A stretch of 60,699 nt of DNA from Candidatus Symbiopectobacterium sp. 'North America' (GTDB lineage: Bacteria; Pseudomonadota; Gammaproteobacteria; Enterobacterales; Enterobacteriaceae), in NCBI RefSeq assembly GCF_015762685.1, contig NZ_PEHF01000011.1:1-60699 (forward strand). Reading direction: 5' to 3'. The notes under the pieces were generated by a model. The model was not told the origin of the DNA. It worked only from the letters and a program-made list of their open reading frames with translations, and ran no database searches. The stretch's first letter is position 1. Each line of letters opens with the position of its first letter. A program made the position numbers and the translations under genes. Of this stretch, positions 46,460-57,140 are shown piece by piece.

Positions 46460-47940
46460 ATGAAAAGCAGTATCATACTCAAACACATTCCCTGGATGAT
46501 GCTTGCCGTCATCGGGGCATCTTGCCTTGGCGTGGTTGCACTGCGCCGTGGCGAACACGTGAGCGCACTGTGGATTATCGTCGCTTCCGTGTCCGTCTAT
46601 CTGGTGTCCTATCGCTACTACAGTCTCTATATTGCACAGAAAGTCATGCAGTTGGACCCGACCCGCGCAACACCTGCGGTGGTTAACAACGATGGCCTGA
46701 ACTATGTGCCCACCAACCGCAACGTTCTGTTCGGTCACCACTTTGCGACTATCGCAGGCGCAGGCACGCTGGTAGGGCCGGTATTGGCGGCGCAAGTAGG
46801 CTACCTGCCGGGCACGCTGTGACTGCTGGCGGGTGTGGTGCTGGCCGGTGCCGTGCAGGATTTCATGGTACTGTTCCTTTCCGTTCGTCGTAACGGTGCG
46901 TCACTGGGTGAGATCGTCAAGAAAGAGCTGGGTCCGGTTCCAGACACCATCGTGCTGTTCGGCTGCTTCCTGATCATGATCATCATCCTGGCGGTGTTGG
47001 CGTTGATCGTGGTGAAAGCGCTGGCAGAAAGCCCGTGGGGCGTGTTCACTGTATGTTCTACGGTACCGATCGCGCTGTTTATGGGCATCTACATGCGTTA
47101 CCTGCGCCCAGGCCGCGTAGCGGAAGTGTCCGTTATCGGTATCGGTATCGTGATCCTGGACCCGGATCTGAAAATGCCTGCGGTAACGCAGTTCGTTGAC
47201 GGCACCGGTCCGGTATGGAAAGGCACCCTGTTCCCGTTCCTGTTTATCACCATCGCGTGTGGTGCCGTGTCTGGTTTCCATGCCCTGATTGCTTCCGGTA
47301 CTACCCCGAAACTGCTGCGCGCTTTATCGGTTACGGCGCAATGCTGATGGAATCCTTTGTCGCGGTCATGGCGCTGGTGGCCGCGTCCATCATTGAACCT
47401 GGCCTCTACTTTGCCATGAACACCCCGCCGGCGGCGTTGGGCATCACCATGCCTAACCTGCACCAGTTGGGTACGGCGGATGCGCCGATGATCATGGCGC
47501 AACTGCAAGAAGTCTCTGCGCACGCCGCAGCGACCGTTAGCTCCTGGGGCTTCGTTATCTCTCCTGAGCAGATCATGCAAACGGCGAAAGATATCGGCGA
47601 ACCTTACGTGCTGAACCGCGCAGGCGGTGCACCGACACTGGCAGTCGGTATTGCACACGTGTTCCACCAGATTATTCCTGGTGCCAACATGGGCTTCTGG
47701 TATCACTTCTGTATCCTGTTCGAAGCGTTGTTTATCCTGACAGCACTGGACGCAGGCACCCGTTCTGGTCGCTTCATGCTGCAAGACCTGTTGGGTAACT
47801 TCGTTCCGTTCCTGAAGAAAACCGATTCACTGGTAGCGGGTATCATCGGTACGGCGGGCTGTGTCGGTCTATGGGGCTACCTGCTGTATCAAGGCGTGGT
47901 CGACCCGTTGGGCGGCGTGAAGATCTCTAAAGGTCACTAA
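46460..47940 (+). pseudogene. btsT: BtsT (YjiY) pyruvate/proton symporter, four lesions
   Basis: CstA-family pyruvate importer, 716 residues in E. coli but under 500 codons here. ATG 46460 follows GAAGGATGTCTT. Lesions: TGA at 46820-46822 (Trp in GTLWLLAG); an in-frame loss of roughly 75 codons near 47131-47150, where SVIGIGIV joins to LDPDLKMP; a frame-shifting deletion at about 47318 (PKLL joined to RFIGYGAML, lacking ANETDA); and a C-terminal truncation where DPLGGVK at 47911-47922 runs straight into ISKGH-stop, which is the natural end of the protein. Neighbours yjiX and yjiA follow in E. coli order. Confidence 0.92.
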
Positions 47941-48046
47941 TACGCGAATACCCGCATCTTTACCGCCGCAGAGTGTGGCGGTAAAGATGACGAGTCGCCA
48001 TACACCGTATAAGATATATACGGGGTAGTTTTTTAGGAGACCAGCT

Positions 48047-48250
48047 ATGTTTGGCAACCTTGGCAAAGCGGGAAAGTATCTGGGACAGGCAGCGCGCATG
48101 CTGATTGGGATTCCGGACTATGAAACCTATGTTCAGCACATGCAGACCAACCATCCCGATCAACCACCGATGACCTACGAAGAGTTCTTCCGTGAGCGGC
48201 AACAGGCTCGCTACGGTGGTGATGGCAAAGGCGGCATGCGCTGCTGTTAA
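48047..48250 (+). CDS. yjiX: YjiX/YbdD-family small protein (DUF466)
   Basis: An intact 67-residue basic protein, [32 protein letters not shown], with the family's [28 protein letters not shown] core and a C-terminal CC pair. Always found beside CstA/BtsT transporters; function unknown. AGGAGACCAGCT precedes the ATG. It survives between two broken partners. Confidence 0.92.
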   Translation: MFGNLGKAGKYLGQAARMLIGIPDYETYVQHMQTNHPDQPPMTYEEFFRERQQARYGGDGKGGMRCC

Positions 48251-48295
48251 CCTCGTCCAGCACAGGAAGAAAACGCATTATTATCAGGAGCCGCG

Positions 48296-49255
48296 ATGAC
48301 GCAGCCAATTCATGTCACCATTCTGTCCGGGTTTCTTGGGGCAGGAAAAACCACCCTACTCCGGCATATTCTCAATGCCGACCATGGTTATAAAATTGCC
48401 GTCATTGAGAATGAGTTCGGCGAAGTGCCGATAGATGATGCGCTGATTGGCGAACGTGCCAGCACCATTACCACGCTCAGTAACGGTTGTATCTGCTGCA
48501 CCCGCGCCAATGAACTGGCGGATGCGCTGCTCGACCTGGTGGACGGTATCGATAAAGGCCCGCTGGATTTTGATCACGTCGTGATTGAGTGCACTGGCAT
48601 GGCCGACCCCGTCCCGATCACCCAAACCTTTTCTCTAACAAGCTGATTTTAAAACGCTTTATTCTGGATGGCATCATCACGTTGGTGGATGCGGTGCACG
48701 CGCAGCAACAGCTCGATCAGTTCACTATCGCCCAATCGCAAATTGGTTACGCCGATCGCATCTTGCTGACCAAAACCGACGTGGCAGGTCAGGATGACGC
48801 GCTGCTACAGCGTTTACAGCATATCAACGCGCGCGCACCGATTTACACCGTGGTCAACGGCGAGATCGATCTTAGCCTGCTGTTCAACGTCGATGGCTTT
48901 ATGCTTAACGACAAACTGACAGTAAAAGCGCCGCTGTTCCGTTTCGTGGCACCGCAGCAGAAACAACGTAGAGTCTATCGTGGTGGAACTGGATCACGCG
49001 GTGGATTTCGCAGCGCTGTCTGACGTAATGGAAGGCTTCTTGCTCAGTTACGCTGATAACCTGCTGCGTTACAAATGCATACTGGCCATCAACGGTGACG
49101 ATCGTCGTCTGCTGTTTCAGGGCGTGCAGCGTCTGTACAGCGCGGATTGGGACAGAGAGTGGCTGCCAGACGAAAAGCGCGGCTGCATCATGGTCTTTAT
49201 CGGGCAGGACTTGCCCGAGCAGGAAATCCGTGACGGTTTTGCCCATCTGATGTGA
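48296..49255 (+). pseudogene. yjiA: YjiA, COG0523/CobW-type metal-binding GTPase, two frameshifts
   Basis: G3E-family GTPase thought to act as a metal chaperone. Walker A GFLGAGKTTL, the CICC metal motif, the ECTGMADP loop and the TKTD base-recognition motif are all visible. A frame change after PITQTF (about 48630) shifts towards TGA at 48644-48646, and another at about 48968 separates APQQK from VESIVVELDHAVDF. The last part (SADWDREWLPDEKRG) is intact to 49255. Third gene of btsT-yjiX-yjiA. Confidence 0.9.
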
Positions 49256-49271
49256 CTTATCATCAACATTC

Positions 49272-49295
49272 GCCTCTCCACTGCTCGCGAGAGGC
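49272..49295. terminator. Weak hairpin between convergent yjiA and MFS genes
   Basis: GCCTCTC and GAGAGGC form a 7-bp stem with a 10-nt loop; no clear T run follows on either strand. Confidence 0.4.
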
Positions 49296-49310
49296 GGGGT
49301 GTTGAATACG

Positions 49311-50564
49311 CTAGGCCGCACTGGCCTCCTGCGCAGGTTCGTTATGCAACCGCTGACGCTGGCGCAGTGACGGGAACCATTTCATCCACAGTGCCACCAC
49401 CAACAGCGTGCCAATGCCGCCGAGCACCGCTGCGGGCACCACACCCAACCACGCTGCCAGCAGACCGGATTCAAACTCGCCCAGTTGATTCGACGTATTA
49501 ATAAAAATGGAATTGACCGCACTCACGCGACCGCGCATGTCGTCTGGGGTATCAAGCTGCACCAGCGAGCCACGAATCACCATGCTTACCATGTCAAATG
49601 CCCCGAGGGCAAACAGCGCCAGTAACGACAGCCACAGTTGAGTGGACAGCGCAAACACCTGCGCCGCGACACCAAAACCGGCCACGGAGGCGAACATAAT
49701 CTTGCCTACGTTACGTTCCATCACATGCCGGGCGAGTCAAAAGCCCATCAGCAGTGCCCCAACGGCGGGCGCGCCGCGCAGCAGCCCCAGCCCCCACGGG
49801 CCGGTGTGCAGGATATCCTTGCCAAAGATGGGCAACAGCGCCGTCGCTCCGCCAAGCAATACGGCAAACAGATCGAGAGAAATCACGCCCAACACATCCG
49901 GTCTGGCACGGATAAAGCGCACTCCAGCAAACAGTGTGGCGAAACTGGCTGGAGCGCGCCGCACTGGCTCTTGCACATAGCGCAGTCGGCTGACCATCAA
50001 CATGGAGATCAGATACAGCAGCGCGGCGGCGAGATACACCGTGCCTGCGCCCGCCACGTACAGCAGGCCGCCCAGCGCCGGGCCAACCATCATGGCGGCT
50101 TGTCCCGCCGCCGAGTTTGCCGCCATGGCGCGCGCCAGCATGTTGGGTCGCACCAACGCAGGCAGCATGGAAAGCAATGCCGGGGTTTCCAGGGTTTTGG
50201 CGATGGCGATGAGCAGCACCAGTCCAAGAATGGTTAACTCATCCGGCGGCTGGGTAAAAACCAGTATCGCCAACAGCCCGATGGCGAACCACTCCACGAA
50301 CTGGCCGATTAACACGATACGTCGACGGTCAAACTGATCGGCGATATGCCCAGCGGGCAGAGCCAGCAGTACAGAAGGTAAAAACTGCGCCAGACCAATC
50401 AGGCCCAGATCGAACGCGCGGCCGGTGACAGAGTAGATTTGCCAGCTCACCACGATGTTAAGCATCTGAAAACCAAACATAGACGCGGTGCGGGCCAGCC
50501 AAAATGCAACGAAAGAACGTTGACGCAGCAGCGAGTCTGCGCCCGGTGAGGCAAACAAAGCCAT
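49311..50564 (-). pseudogene. MFS transporter, EntS-like, one in-frame TGA
   Basis: A 12-helix major facilitator of the EntS/MFS_3 group, about 417 codons, starting MALFASPGADSLLRQRSFVAFWLAR. Motif A-like GHIADQFDRRRIVLIGQ follows helix 2, and GFxLARHVMERNVGKIMF is the equivalent central loop. TGA at 49736-49738 replaces Trp in MGFWLARH and cuts the protein after 275 residues; the remaining frame is clean. No siderophore genes are nearby, so enterobactin export is not implied. Confidence 0.85.
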
Positions 50565-50726
50565 GGTGAATCGCGGTGTTAATCCAATACGACTATTCCC
50601 CGTTGACGGGGTTTAGGGGGGAGTGACGTTATTTTTCTTACCATCCATGGCTTGGCGCAGGCAAGGTATTTTCGTGCTGGTCGAGCGCATTGCGCACGGT
50701 ATGCGCTCGACCGGCACGATGATGGT

Positions 50727-51527
50727 TTAACGAGAATTCGCCAGCGCGGTGGTGCGTTTCACGGCCGCCAGCACGCTGCGCTGGAGTCCGGCAGCAAAAT
50801 CGCTGTTGTTCAGTTCATACAAACCGTGCATACCTACACCAGCGGGCGAGTTATTGATATCCAGCAGTTGGCGTGGATGCTTTCCGCTCAGGCGCAGCAT
50901 TTCCACTGCGCCTAGCAGATTTTCCTGCACCACTTTGGTTGCCAGCGGTCGCAGCAGCCCTGCCAACACGCCGGCATCGGTCAGCGATTCGATAAAGTAG
51001 TAAATATAGTTTGGCCCGGCCACTCCAAAACCGGTGAAGACATCGATCAAACGCTCTTCCAGATACAGCACTTTGCCGAACTCGGTGAAGAACCCATCGA
51101 GCTTTTCGGCCTGAGCATGTTGATTCAGCGTCACACCGCTATAGCCGTAGCCAGTGTCCGTCAGGGTATTCGGGATCACGTGGGCGATGGCGCGCGTTTC
51201 ACCCAACAGTGCCGTCAACTGTGCCAGCGTAACACCGGCCACAATGGAGATAACCGTGCTGTGCGCTGAAGCAAGCTGGTTAATGCGCTGCGCCACGGCA
51301 GGAATATCATCCTGCGGGCGAACGGCAATCACCACCAGGTCTGCGTGTGCCAACGCGCTATCCGGCGTTTGAGCGGGCAGCGCATAGGTGTGAGTCAGGG
51401 TGGCGACGCGTTCGGCATCGATATCTTCAATGCTGAACTGCGCATCCGTCAGCGCCGGATTGACCCGTGCGGCGCGGATAATGGCTTCTGCCATTTGCCC
51501 CGCACCAATAAAATGAATGTGTGCCAT
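50727..51527 (-). CDS. Pyrroline-5-carboxylate reductase-like protein (ProC family), copy 1
   Basis: An intact 266-residue ProC-family enzyme. The nucleotide motif is FIGAGQMAEAI (residues 6-16), and the C-terminal dimerisation domain shows FGVAGPNYIYYFIESLTDAG and LLDINNSPAGVGMHGLYELN, where canonical ProC has GSGPAY and SPGGTT. The divergence at these substrate-contact loops, together with a second ProC-like gene directly upstream, suggests a related cyclic-imine substrate or a non-proline role. Confidence 0.8.
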   Translation of the reverse strand: MAHIHFIGAGQMAEAIIRAARVNPALTDAQFSIEDIDAERVATLTHTYALPAQTPDSALAHADLVVIAVRPQDDIPAVAQRINQLASAHSTVISIVAGVTLAQLTALLGETRAIAHVIPNTLTDTGYGYSGVTLNQHAQAEKLDGFFTEFGKVLYLEERLIDVFTGFGVAGPNYIYYFIESLTDAGVLAGLLRPLATKVVQENLLGAVEMLRLSGKHPRQLLDINNSPAGVGMHGLYELNNSDFAAGLQRSVLAAVKRTTALANSR

Positions 51528-51552
51528 AGCTTTTCTCTCGATCGAATGAACA

Positions 51553-52374
51553 TCAGGCCGGTTTGGTGTCTTGCGACAGGCGCACTGACTTCGAGGTGCT
51601 GGCGCGCACTGCCTGATAAATGGCCGCGCGGAAGCCTTTGTCTTCCAATACCGCGACGCCTTCAATGGTGGTACCGCCGGGGGAGCAGACGTTGTCTTTC
51701 AACGCTCCGGGATGCAGCCCACTTTCCAGCACCAGCTTGGCGGAGCCCAACACGGTTTGTGCAGCAAACTGATACGCCTGTTTGCGCGTCAGGCCGCCGG
51801 CAACTGCGGCATCGGCCATCGCCTCAATCAGGATAAACACAAAGGCAGGGGCCGAACCGCCGACGCCCGTGACGGCGTGGATCAGGTATTCTGGCACTTG
51901 TTCGTAACGACCAATGCTGCCGATCAACGTGTTGACCTGTTCCAGCTATTCGGCGGTCACCTGTGCGTTGGGTGTCACGGAACAGATGGCTTCACGCACC
52001 AGCACCGGGGTGTTCGGCATGACGCGTACCACCTTGCGCTCCGCGCCTACCACGGTACCGATTGCCTCAAGCGAGATACCGGCGGCGATCGAAACCAGAA
52101 CCTGATTGGGGTTAAGCAAATCGGCAATGTCGTGCAGCGCGCGATTCACCACATCCGGTTTCACTACCAGAAAAATAATATCTGCCTGAAGCGCCAGATC
52201 GGCATTGCTGGTTGCGGCAATAATTCCGTGTTGGCTGGCAAGCCCAGCGGTAATATCAGAAATGATGTCGTAAGCAATAATCTGTTGCGGTGAAACCACG
52301 TGGCTGGAAATTAACCCTAACAGAATGGAGCGGCCCATATTACCGCAGCCAATAAAACCAATTTTCTTATTCAT
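51553..52374 (-). pseudogene. Pyrroline-5-carboxylate reductase, copy 2, in-frame TAG
   Basis: A ProC-type reductase with canonical features: GFIGCGNMGRSIL at the N-terminus, VVKPDVV, RVMPNTP, GVGGSAPAFVFILIEAMADAAV, and CSPGGTTIEGVAVLE at the active site. TAG at 51946-51948 follows NAQVTAE, where a Gln or Glu codon is expected, and the frame resumes LEQVNTLIGSIG. Start ATG 52372-52374. It precedes copy 1 by 25 bp and likely shares its transcript. It may be the housekeeping proC or a paralogue; no other proC can be checked here. Confidence 0.85.
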
Positions 52375-52420
52375 GGTGCTGTTTTTTAATGTGATAATCA
52401 TTTAATCGGATGCGTGAATA

Positions 52421-53179
52421 TTAAACAAATTGATATTCGCCGCCGCCCAGAATCACCGACGTTCCTTTAACGGCGTCATTATCCGTGGCGATTTGCAATG
52501 CCGTTAGACGGTTCTCTTCACCCGGTTGGAAAGTAAGTTGTTGTTCACCAATATACAGGGTGGTCGGTGTGTGTTCACTGGCGGAGAACTGGAATAATCG
52601 TTGCCAATGCTGTGCCACCTGCTCTGGATGCTGCACCGTGAAGACCGCCGCCTGAAGGAGAGCCTGACCCACCGGATGCGGTCTGTCGATGTTGTTGGTA
52701 CGCAGGAAATCGAGGCGGGCAGCGTCATTGGTTTTCCATTGCAGGACAAAGGGATAAGGCACACCCTGCAAATCACCGCTGATGGTGAAGATGCGCCACT
52801 CGATCAGATTACCCTGCTTGTCATGGCGTTTGCCCTCCACAATCGGCGACAGCGTTAACCCCTGCTCCAGCAATGCCTGATGGGTGGCATCAATATCGTC
52901 GCTGCGCAATGCCACGCGGTAGAGTACCTGTTGTTGCGGGAGCAGGCGTTTTGCATCCTGAGACAGCAGAAAATCTTGCGCCTGTTCCAGTTCCTGTGCA
53001 TCACGAATGCTCAGGAATTCGAGGTAGGTCAGGCCAAAATAACTGAGCGCATTGTGGGTGCCCCAACCGGGGTGCGCGCCACCGGGAAAAGCAACCAACT
53101 GGTTATCGGTAAACGTAGCAATCGCGTCATCCAGATGGTTGACATAATGTACGGCATGATCCCAGCGTAATGTAGCCAT
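52421..53179 (-). CDS. VOC-superfamily protein (glyoxalase-like domain, PF13468 type)
   Basis: An intact 252-residue protein starting MATLRWDHAVHYVNHLDDAIA, the typical opening of the long single-domain glyoxalase-like family; GGAHPGWGTHNALSYFGLTYLEFLSI is also characteristic. It lies directly upstream of the two ProC-like genes on the same strand and may be co-transcribed with them. Function not known. The 220-bp AT-rich gap to 53400 should hold divergent promoters for this gene and the ABC remnant. Confidence 0.8.
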   Translation of the reverse strand: MATLRWDHAVHYVNHLDDAIATFTDNQLVAFPGGAHPGWGTHNALSYFGLTYLEFLSIRDAQELEQAQDFLLSQDAKRLLPQQQVLYRVALRSDDIDATHQALLEQGLTLSPIVEGKRHDKQGNLIEWRIFTISGDLQGVPYPFVLQWKTNDAARLDFLRTNNIDRPHPVGQALLQAAVFTVQHPEQVAQHWQRLFQFSASEHTPTTLYIGEQQLTFQPGEENRLTALQIATDNDAVKGTSVILGGGEYQFV

Positions 53180-53399
53180 TATTTTCTCACCAAATAAAAA
53201 CAGTATTCGAGTATTAAAAAGAGATTAACTAGCGTTAGGTAGTGATTTTTTATCTTTGCTTTTCTGAAAAATGAATATAGCGATGCAAAAAATGATATAT
53301 GCCAATTTCCTATTTCGATATGACGAAACACCATTTACGTAATAATTATTACTGACTTTATGCTCTGCGCTATTCTCCTATTAATTCGAGTGACGATTC

Positions 53400-54571
53400 A
53401 TGAATATTACCCACAGACGCTTATTGCTTTCGACTGCCGCCGTGACGGCAACCCTGCCCTTTACGTCTTATTTATCTGCCGCGCAGGGAACGGGGGCGAC
53501 GGCAGCGGGCACCCCGGTGAAAGGGGGTACGCTTAGCGTTCATTTGGCTTCTGAGCAACGTATTCTTAACTCGGCGCTGCGCGCATCGACCGGGGTATAC
53601 ATCGTCACCAGCAAGATTATTGAATCCCTGGTGGATCTGGATGCACTGGGCAACGTGGTGCCGCAGTTGGCAACCGGGTGGCAAACCTCGCCGGACGGCA
53701 AACGCATCACCTTTACGCTGCGGCAGGGCGTTAAATGGCATGACGGCAAGCCGTTCACCGCCAGCGACGTGCAGTACAATGCGCTGGAATTGTGGAAAAA
53801 ACACCTGAACTACGGCACCGCCGTGCAACAGTATCTGGAAACCGTAGACGCGCCGGATGACCACACCGTGGTGTTCAACTATTCACGCCCGATGCCGATT
53901 GGCTTGGTGCTGCGCGCCTTGGCGGATCTCGGTTATGTGGTGCCACGCACGTGTACGAAAACACCAACGTGCTGGAGAACCCGGCCAACACGGCGCCTAT
54001 CGGCACCGGCCCGTTCAAGTTTATGCAGTACGAACGCGGCTCCGGTAAATCGACGCTGACGCGCTACATCGTGCGGTTATATCAGCCGGATTCCGGCGAA
54101 ATTCACTTTGACGGACACGATCTGGCCCGACTGAAATCTCGCGCGCTGCGTGAACAGAGTCGGGATATTCAGATGGTGTTTCAGGACCCGTTTGCCTCAC
54201 TGAACCCGCGCCAAACGGTGGGCGAGATCGCTGCCAAAGGACTGCTGATTCGCGGTGTGCCGCGCGCACTGGCGGTGGAACCGAAGATCCTGGTGGCCGA
54301 TGAACCAGTATCGGCGTTAGATGTCTCTGTGCAAGCGCAGGTGCTGGCGCTGCTAGCGAATTTACGGCAACACCTGGGCTTGTCGCTGATTTTTATCACC
54401 CACGATCTGCGCGTGGCAGCGCAAGTGTGCGATCGCATTATCGTGATGAAATTCGGCAAGATTGTGGAGCAAGGGCCGACCTATCAGGTGTATCAGCAGC
54501 CGCAGCATGCCTATACCCGGCAACTGTTGGAGGCGATTCCGGGGCGTGAGTGGCAGGTGTCGGCGGCTTGA
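53400..54571 (+). pseudogene. Deletion fusion: SBP-5 binding protein joined to an oligopeptide-type ABC ATPase
   Basis: The first 210 codons are a family 5 binding protein: a Tat-like signal (THRRLLLSTAAV), GGTLSVHLASEQRILN, and GWQTSPDGKRITFTLRQGVKWHDGKPF. After a frameshift near 53945 (YVVPR, then HVYENTNVLENPAN) it reaches APIGTGPFKFMQYERGS and then continues without a break as GSGKSTLTRYIVRLYQPDSG, the Walker A region of a DppF-like ATPase. The rest of the binding protein, presumably the permeases and the other ATPase, has been lost. A further in-frame gap at about 54258-54275 (GVPRA to LAVEPK) removes the ABC signature. Walker B LVADEPVSALD and ITHDLRV remain. Confidence 0.88.
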
Positions 54572-54673
54572 TAGTCATAATACCCATGCGCTGAGATGAA
54601 TAACCGGATCTGATCAGCGGGTGACTCGGTGATATAGTAAACACAGACAGTCACTTAGCAGTGATAAATTTGC

Positions 54674-55078
54674 ATGCACTCACATCCGTTACGCCACATC
54701 GTTGAATCCTGTGATGTGGCAATCTCCAAGAGAGATTTTGACTCACTGATGGATAACTATTCTGAAGACGCCGCTCTGGTGGTGAAGCCAGGCATGATCG
54801 TTAAAGGAAAATAGAATATCAGGAAAGCCTTTATTGCCATCTCTGATTACTTTCAGGATCAACTTGTCGTGAAACAAGGAGAGATGCAGGTGATTGAAGG
54901 TGGCGGAAATGCGCTGGTTATTATGGAAACATTGCTTCGTTTCCCCGACGGACAAGGCGGTACGCTAGAGACAACGCGTCGTGCTACCTATGTCTTTCGC
55001 CAGGAAAGCGATAACCGTTGGCTGTGCACCATCGACAACTTTTACGGTACCGATCTATTGAATGCGGAAATCGTCTAA
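54674..55078 (+). pseudogene. SnoaL/DUF4440-like protein, in-frame TAG
   Basis: A 134-codon frame of the NTF2-like/SnoaL type: [38 protein letters not shown], then NIRKAFIAISDYF and a terminal strand ATYVFRQESDNRWLCTIDNFYGTDLL. TAG at 54812-54814 sits between KGK and NIR, where Glu (GREN-type) is common. Start ATG 54674. Single gene; function unknown. All else is intact. Confidence 0.75.
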
Positions 55079-55184
55079 AGCGGTTGCTTGAATCACTACT
55101 GGTAGTACCGCTGCTTTCGTATCCCGGTATTGCCGAAAGATAATGCATCAGGCAATGACGCCTGACGCATATCTGAATGGCTTA

Positions 55185-55949
55185 TCACGCTTTGTTTTGC
55201 AGCGCGCTGACGACAGCCTCGCCCAGTGCTTTCGCATATGCCGGATTTTGCCCAGTGATCAGTCGCCCATCAACGACCACTTTATTTTCAAAAATAGGGG
55301 CTTCCTCGAAAATCGCACCATCCTTTTTCAACGCCGCTTCAAGCCCAAACGGAACAATCTTGTCATAGTGACGAGACGCCTCTTCTTCAGCGGTAAACCC
55401 GGTAATATGACGACCCTTGATTAATAGGTCACCATTGCTGAGTTTCACATTGAGCAACCCGGCCGGGCCGTGACAGACTGCGCTGATAATTTTTTTGCTT
55501 TCATACAGGGTTTTTACCAGGTTAATTAACTGGCGATTATTCACAAAATCCCACATTGGGCCATGCCCGCCGACAAGCAGGATCGCGGCGTATTTTTCAG
55601 GCTCAACGTTATCAAGTGAGAGGGTGTTGGCTAACTTGTTACGGTGTTCTGCACTGGTCCAGAAATCAAGCGTCGCCCGATCTTTCAGATCGAATCCATC
55701 AAAAGGCGGTAGCCCACCTTTGGGGCTGGCAATATCGTAATCCACCTCAGCTTTATCAAAGACTTCAACCGGGTGCGTTAATTCCGGAAACCAAAATCCC
55801 CCCACCAGTGACGGTGTTTTTTTATCGAGACTTGATACCACAATAAGCACCTTATCCGCCTTCTGATGACTTTGCGCAAAAGCGAAGGATTACGTTACAA
55901 GTAGGAATAGGGCGGCGCTAACGCTTGCGCAGAATTTGGACATCGACAT
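55185..55949 (-). pseudogene. Exported DJ-1/PfpI-family protein, stop in the signal peptide
   Basis: A class I glutamine-amidotransferase-like protein (HchA-type subgroup). The nucleophile elbow is AVCHGPAGLL with Cys, GGHGPMWDF supplies the other active-site loop, and the Glu lies near PELTHPVEVFDKAE. The natural start at ATG 55947-55949 gives a signal peptide MSMSKFCASVSAALFLLVT-stop-SFAFAQS; TAA at 55890-55892 interrupts its hydrophobic core. The 222-residue body is otherwise intact and could be made from an internal start as a cytosolic protein. A LysR regulator is divergent to it. Confidence 0.8.
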
Positions 55950-56121
55950 AGCAAACCTCTTCAGTAAGTGGGGTATGGCTGACTCTATCTGAAAGGAAGG
56001 GGGGTAAAAAGACGGTACAAAAAGGACATGGTGTTTAAAAAAACGATGTAATCTTTTCTCGTTACGATGGATAAATTAGGTAATCTACAGTGAATCGACA
56101 ACGGTACGGTTAGAGGGTTAT

Positions 56122-57024
56122 ATGAGAAAGACCGACAGCTTTGACGGCCTGGCGGAATTCCTGGCCATCGCAAAGCGACTCAGTGTGCGTAAAGCCGCTC
56201 TCGATTTAGGGATGACGCCGGGGGCCGTGAGCCTGGCTCTCCAGCAGTTGGAACAGCGTCTTGGTGTGCTGCTTTTCCATCGTACCACACGCAAGATGTC
56301 GCTCACCGAGCCCGGTCAGCAGTTGCTTGAACGAATACAACCCGCTGCACAAGCGATTACCTCCAGTTTTGAGGATATCGCGCAATCATCACAAAAGCCC
56401 TCAGGGACGTTGAAACTGATTGTTGAACGCCTTGCCATTCCTCATGTGATAGAACCCCTGTTACTCGCCTTCCGTCAGGCATGGCCAAACCTGAATATTG
56501 ATATTACGGTGAGCAATCGCCACGAAAATTTTATTTCAGAGGGTTATGATGCCGGTATTATGATCGGTTCGTATATTGAACAAGATATGATTGCGATACG
56601 GCTTTCTCCGCCGTTTAAGTGGGCCGTTTTTGGATCGCCTGAGTATTTCAGTAAGCATGGAAAACCAAACGTCATCAGCGATTTGGCGCTGCATGAATGT
56701 ATTCGCTTTCGCCGCCCTGAAAAAGGGGATATCTACCTCTGGGAGTTTATCAATAATAAAGAGCTTATAAGAATTGAGCCAACGGGATTAATTACTGTCA
56801 ATGACGGTGAGTTGATGCGCAGCCTCGCCGTTAAGGGCATGGGGTTAATCTATTCATCGACGTTTCATACCTCACACGAACTGGCAAACGGCACGCTTGA
56901 AGCTGCGCCTCTCGACTTTTCCCCCGGACATGACGGTCTCTTCCTCTATTTTTCGAAGGCCTCAAGAAATCAACCTAAATTGCGTGCTTTTATCGACGTA
57001 TGTTCAAAAATAATAAAAAACTGA
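56122..57024 (+). CDS. LysR-family transcriptional regulator
   Basis: An intact 300-residue LysR protein. The N-terminal winged helix is FLAIAKRLSVRKAALDLGMTPGAVSLALQQLEQRLG with FHRTTRKMSLTEPG; the remainder is the effector domain (GYDAGIMIGSYIEQDMIAIRLSPPFKWAVFGSPEYF, of the CrgA/DsdC-like type). It is divergent from the DJ-1-like gene with a 172-bp gap, so that gene is the likely target. Confidence 0.9.
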   Translation: MRKTDSFDGLAEFLAIAKRLSVRKAALDLGMTPGAVSLALQQLEQRLGVLLFHRTTRKMSLTEPGQQLLERIQPAAQAITSSFEDIAQSSQKPSGTLKLIVERLAIPHVIEPLLLAFRQAWPNLNIDITVSNRHENFISEGYDAGIMIGSYIEQDMIAIRLSPPFKWAVFGSPEYFSKHGKPNVISDLALHECIRFRRPEKGDIYLWEFINNKELIRIEPTGLITVNDGELMRSLAVKGMGLIYSSTFHTSHELANGTLEAAPLDFSPGHDGLFLYFSKASRNQPKLRAFIDVCSKIIKN

Positions 57025-57110
57025 ATGACCACATAGCCCGATAGCAACGTTACGGTAGTCACTGCAACGATGCGGCGAAGAACCTTGTTATGATATTTTG
57101 GATGCTTCAT
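57025..57110 (-). pseudogene. N-terminal remnant of a membrane-anchored protein, divergent from the MarR-GNAT gene
   Basis: ATG 57108-57110, preceded by AGGTGATGGGTT, opens MKHPKYHNKVLRRIVAVTTVTLLSGYVVI, a basic start followed by one hydrophobic helix. The frame then runs into the antisense of the LysR 3' end without resemblance to anything, so the gene appears truncated near 57025. The MarR-type operator lies just upstream of its start, so it was probably the regulated gene. Confidence 0.45.
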
Positions 57111-57140
57111 AACCCATCACCTGTGTGTGAATGTTCAGCC

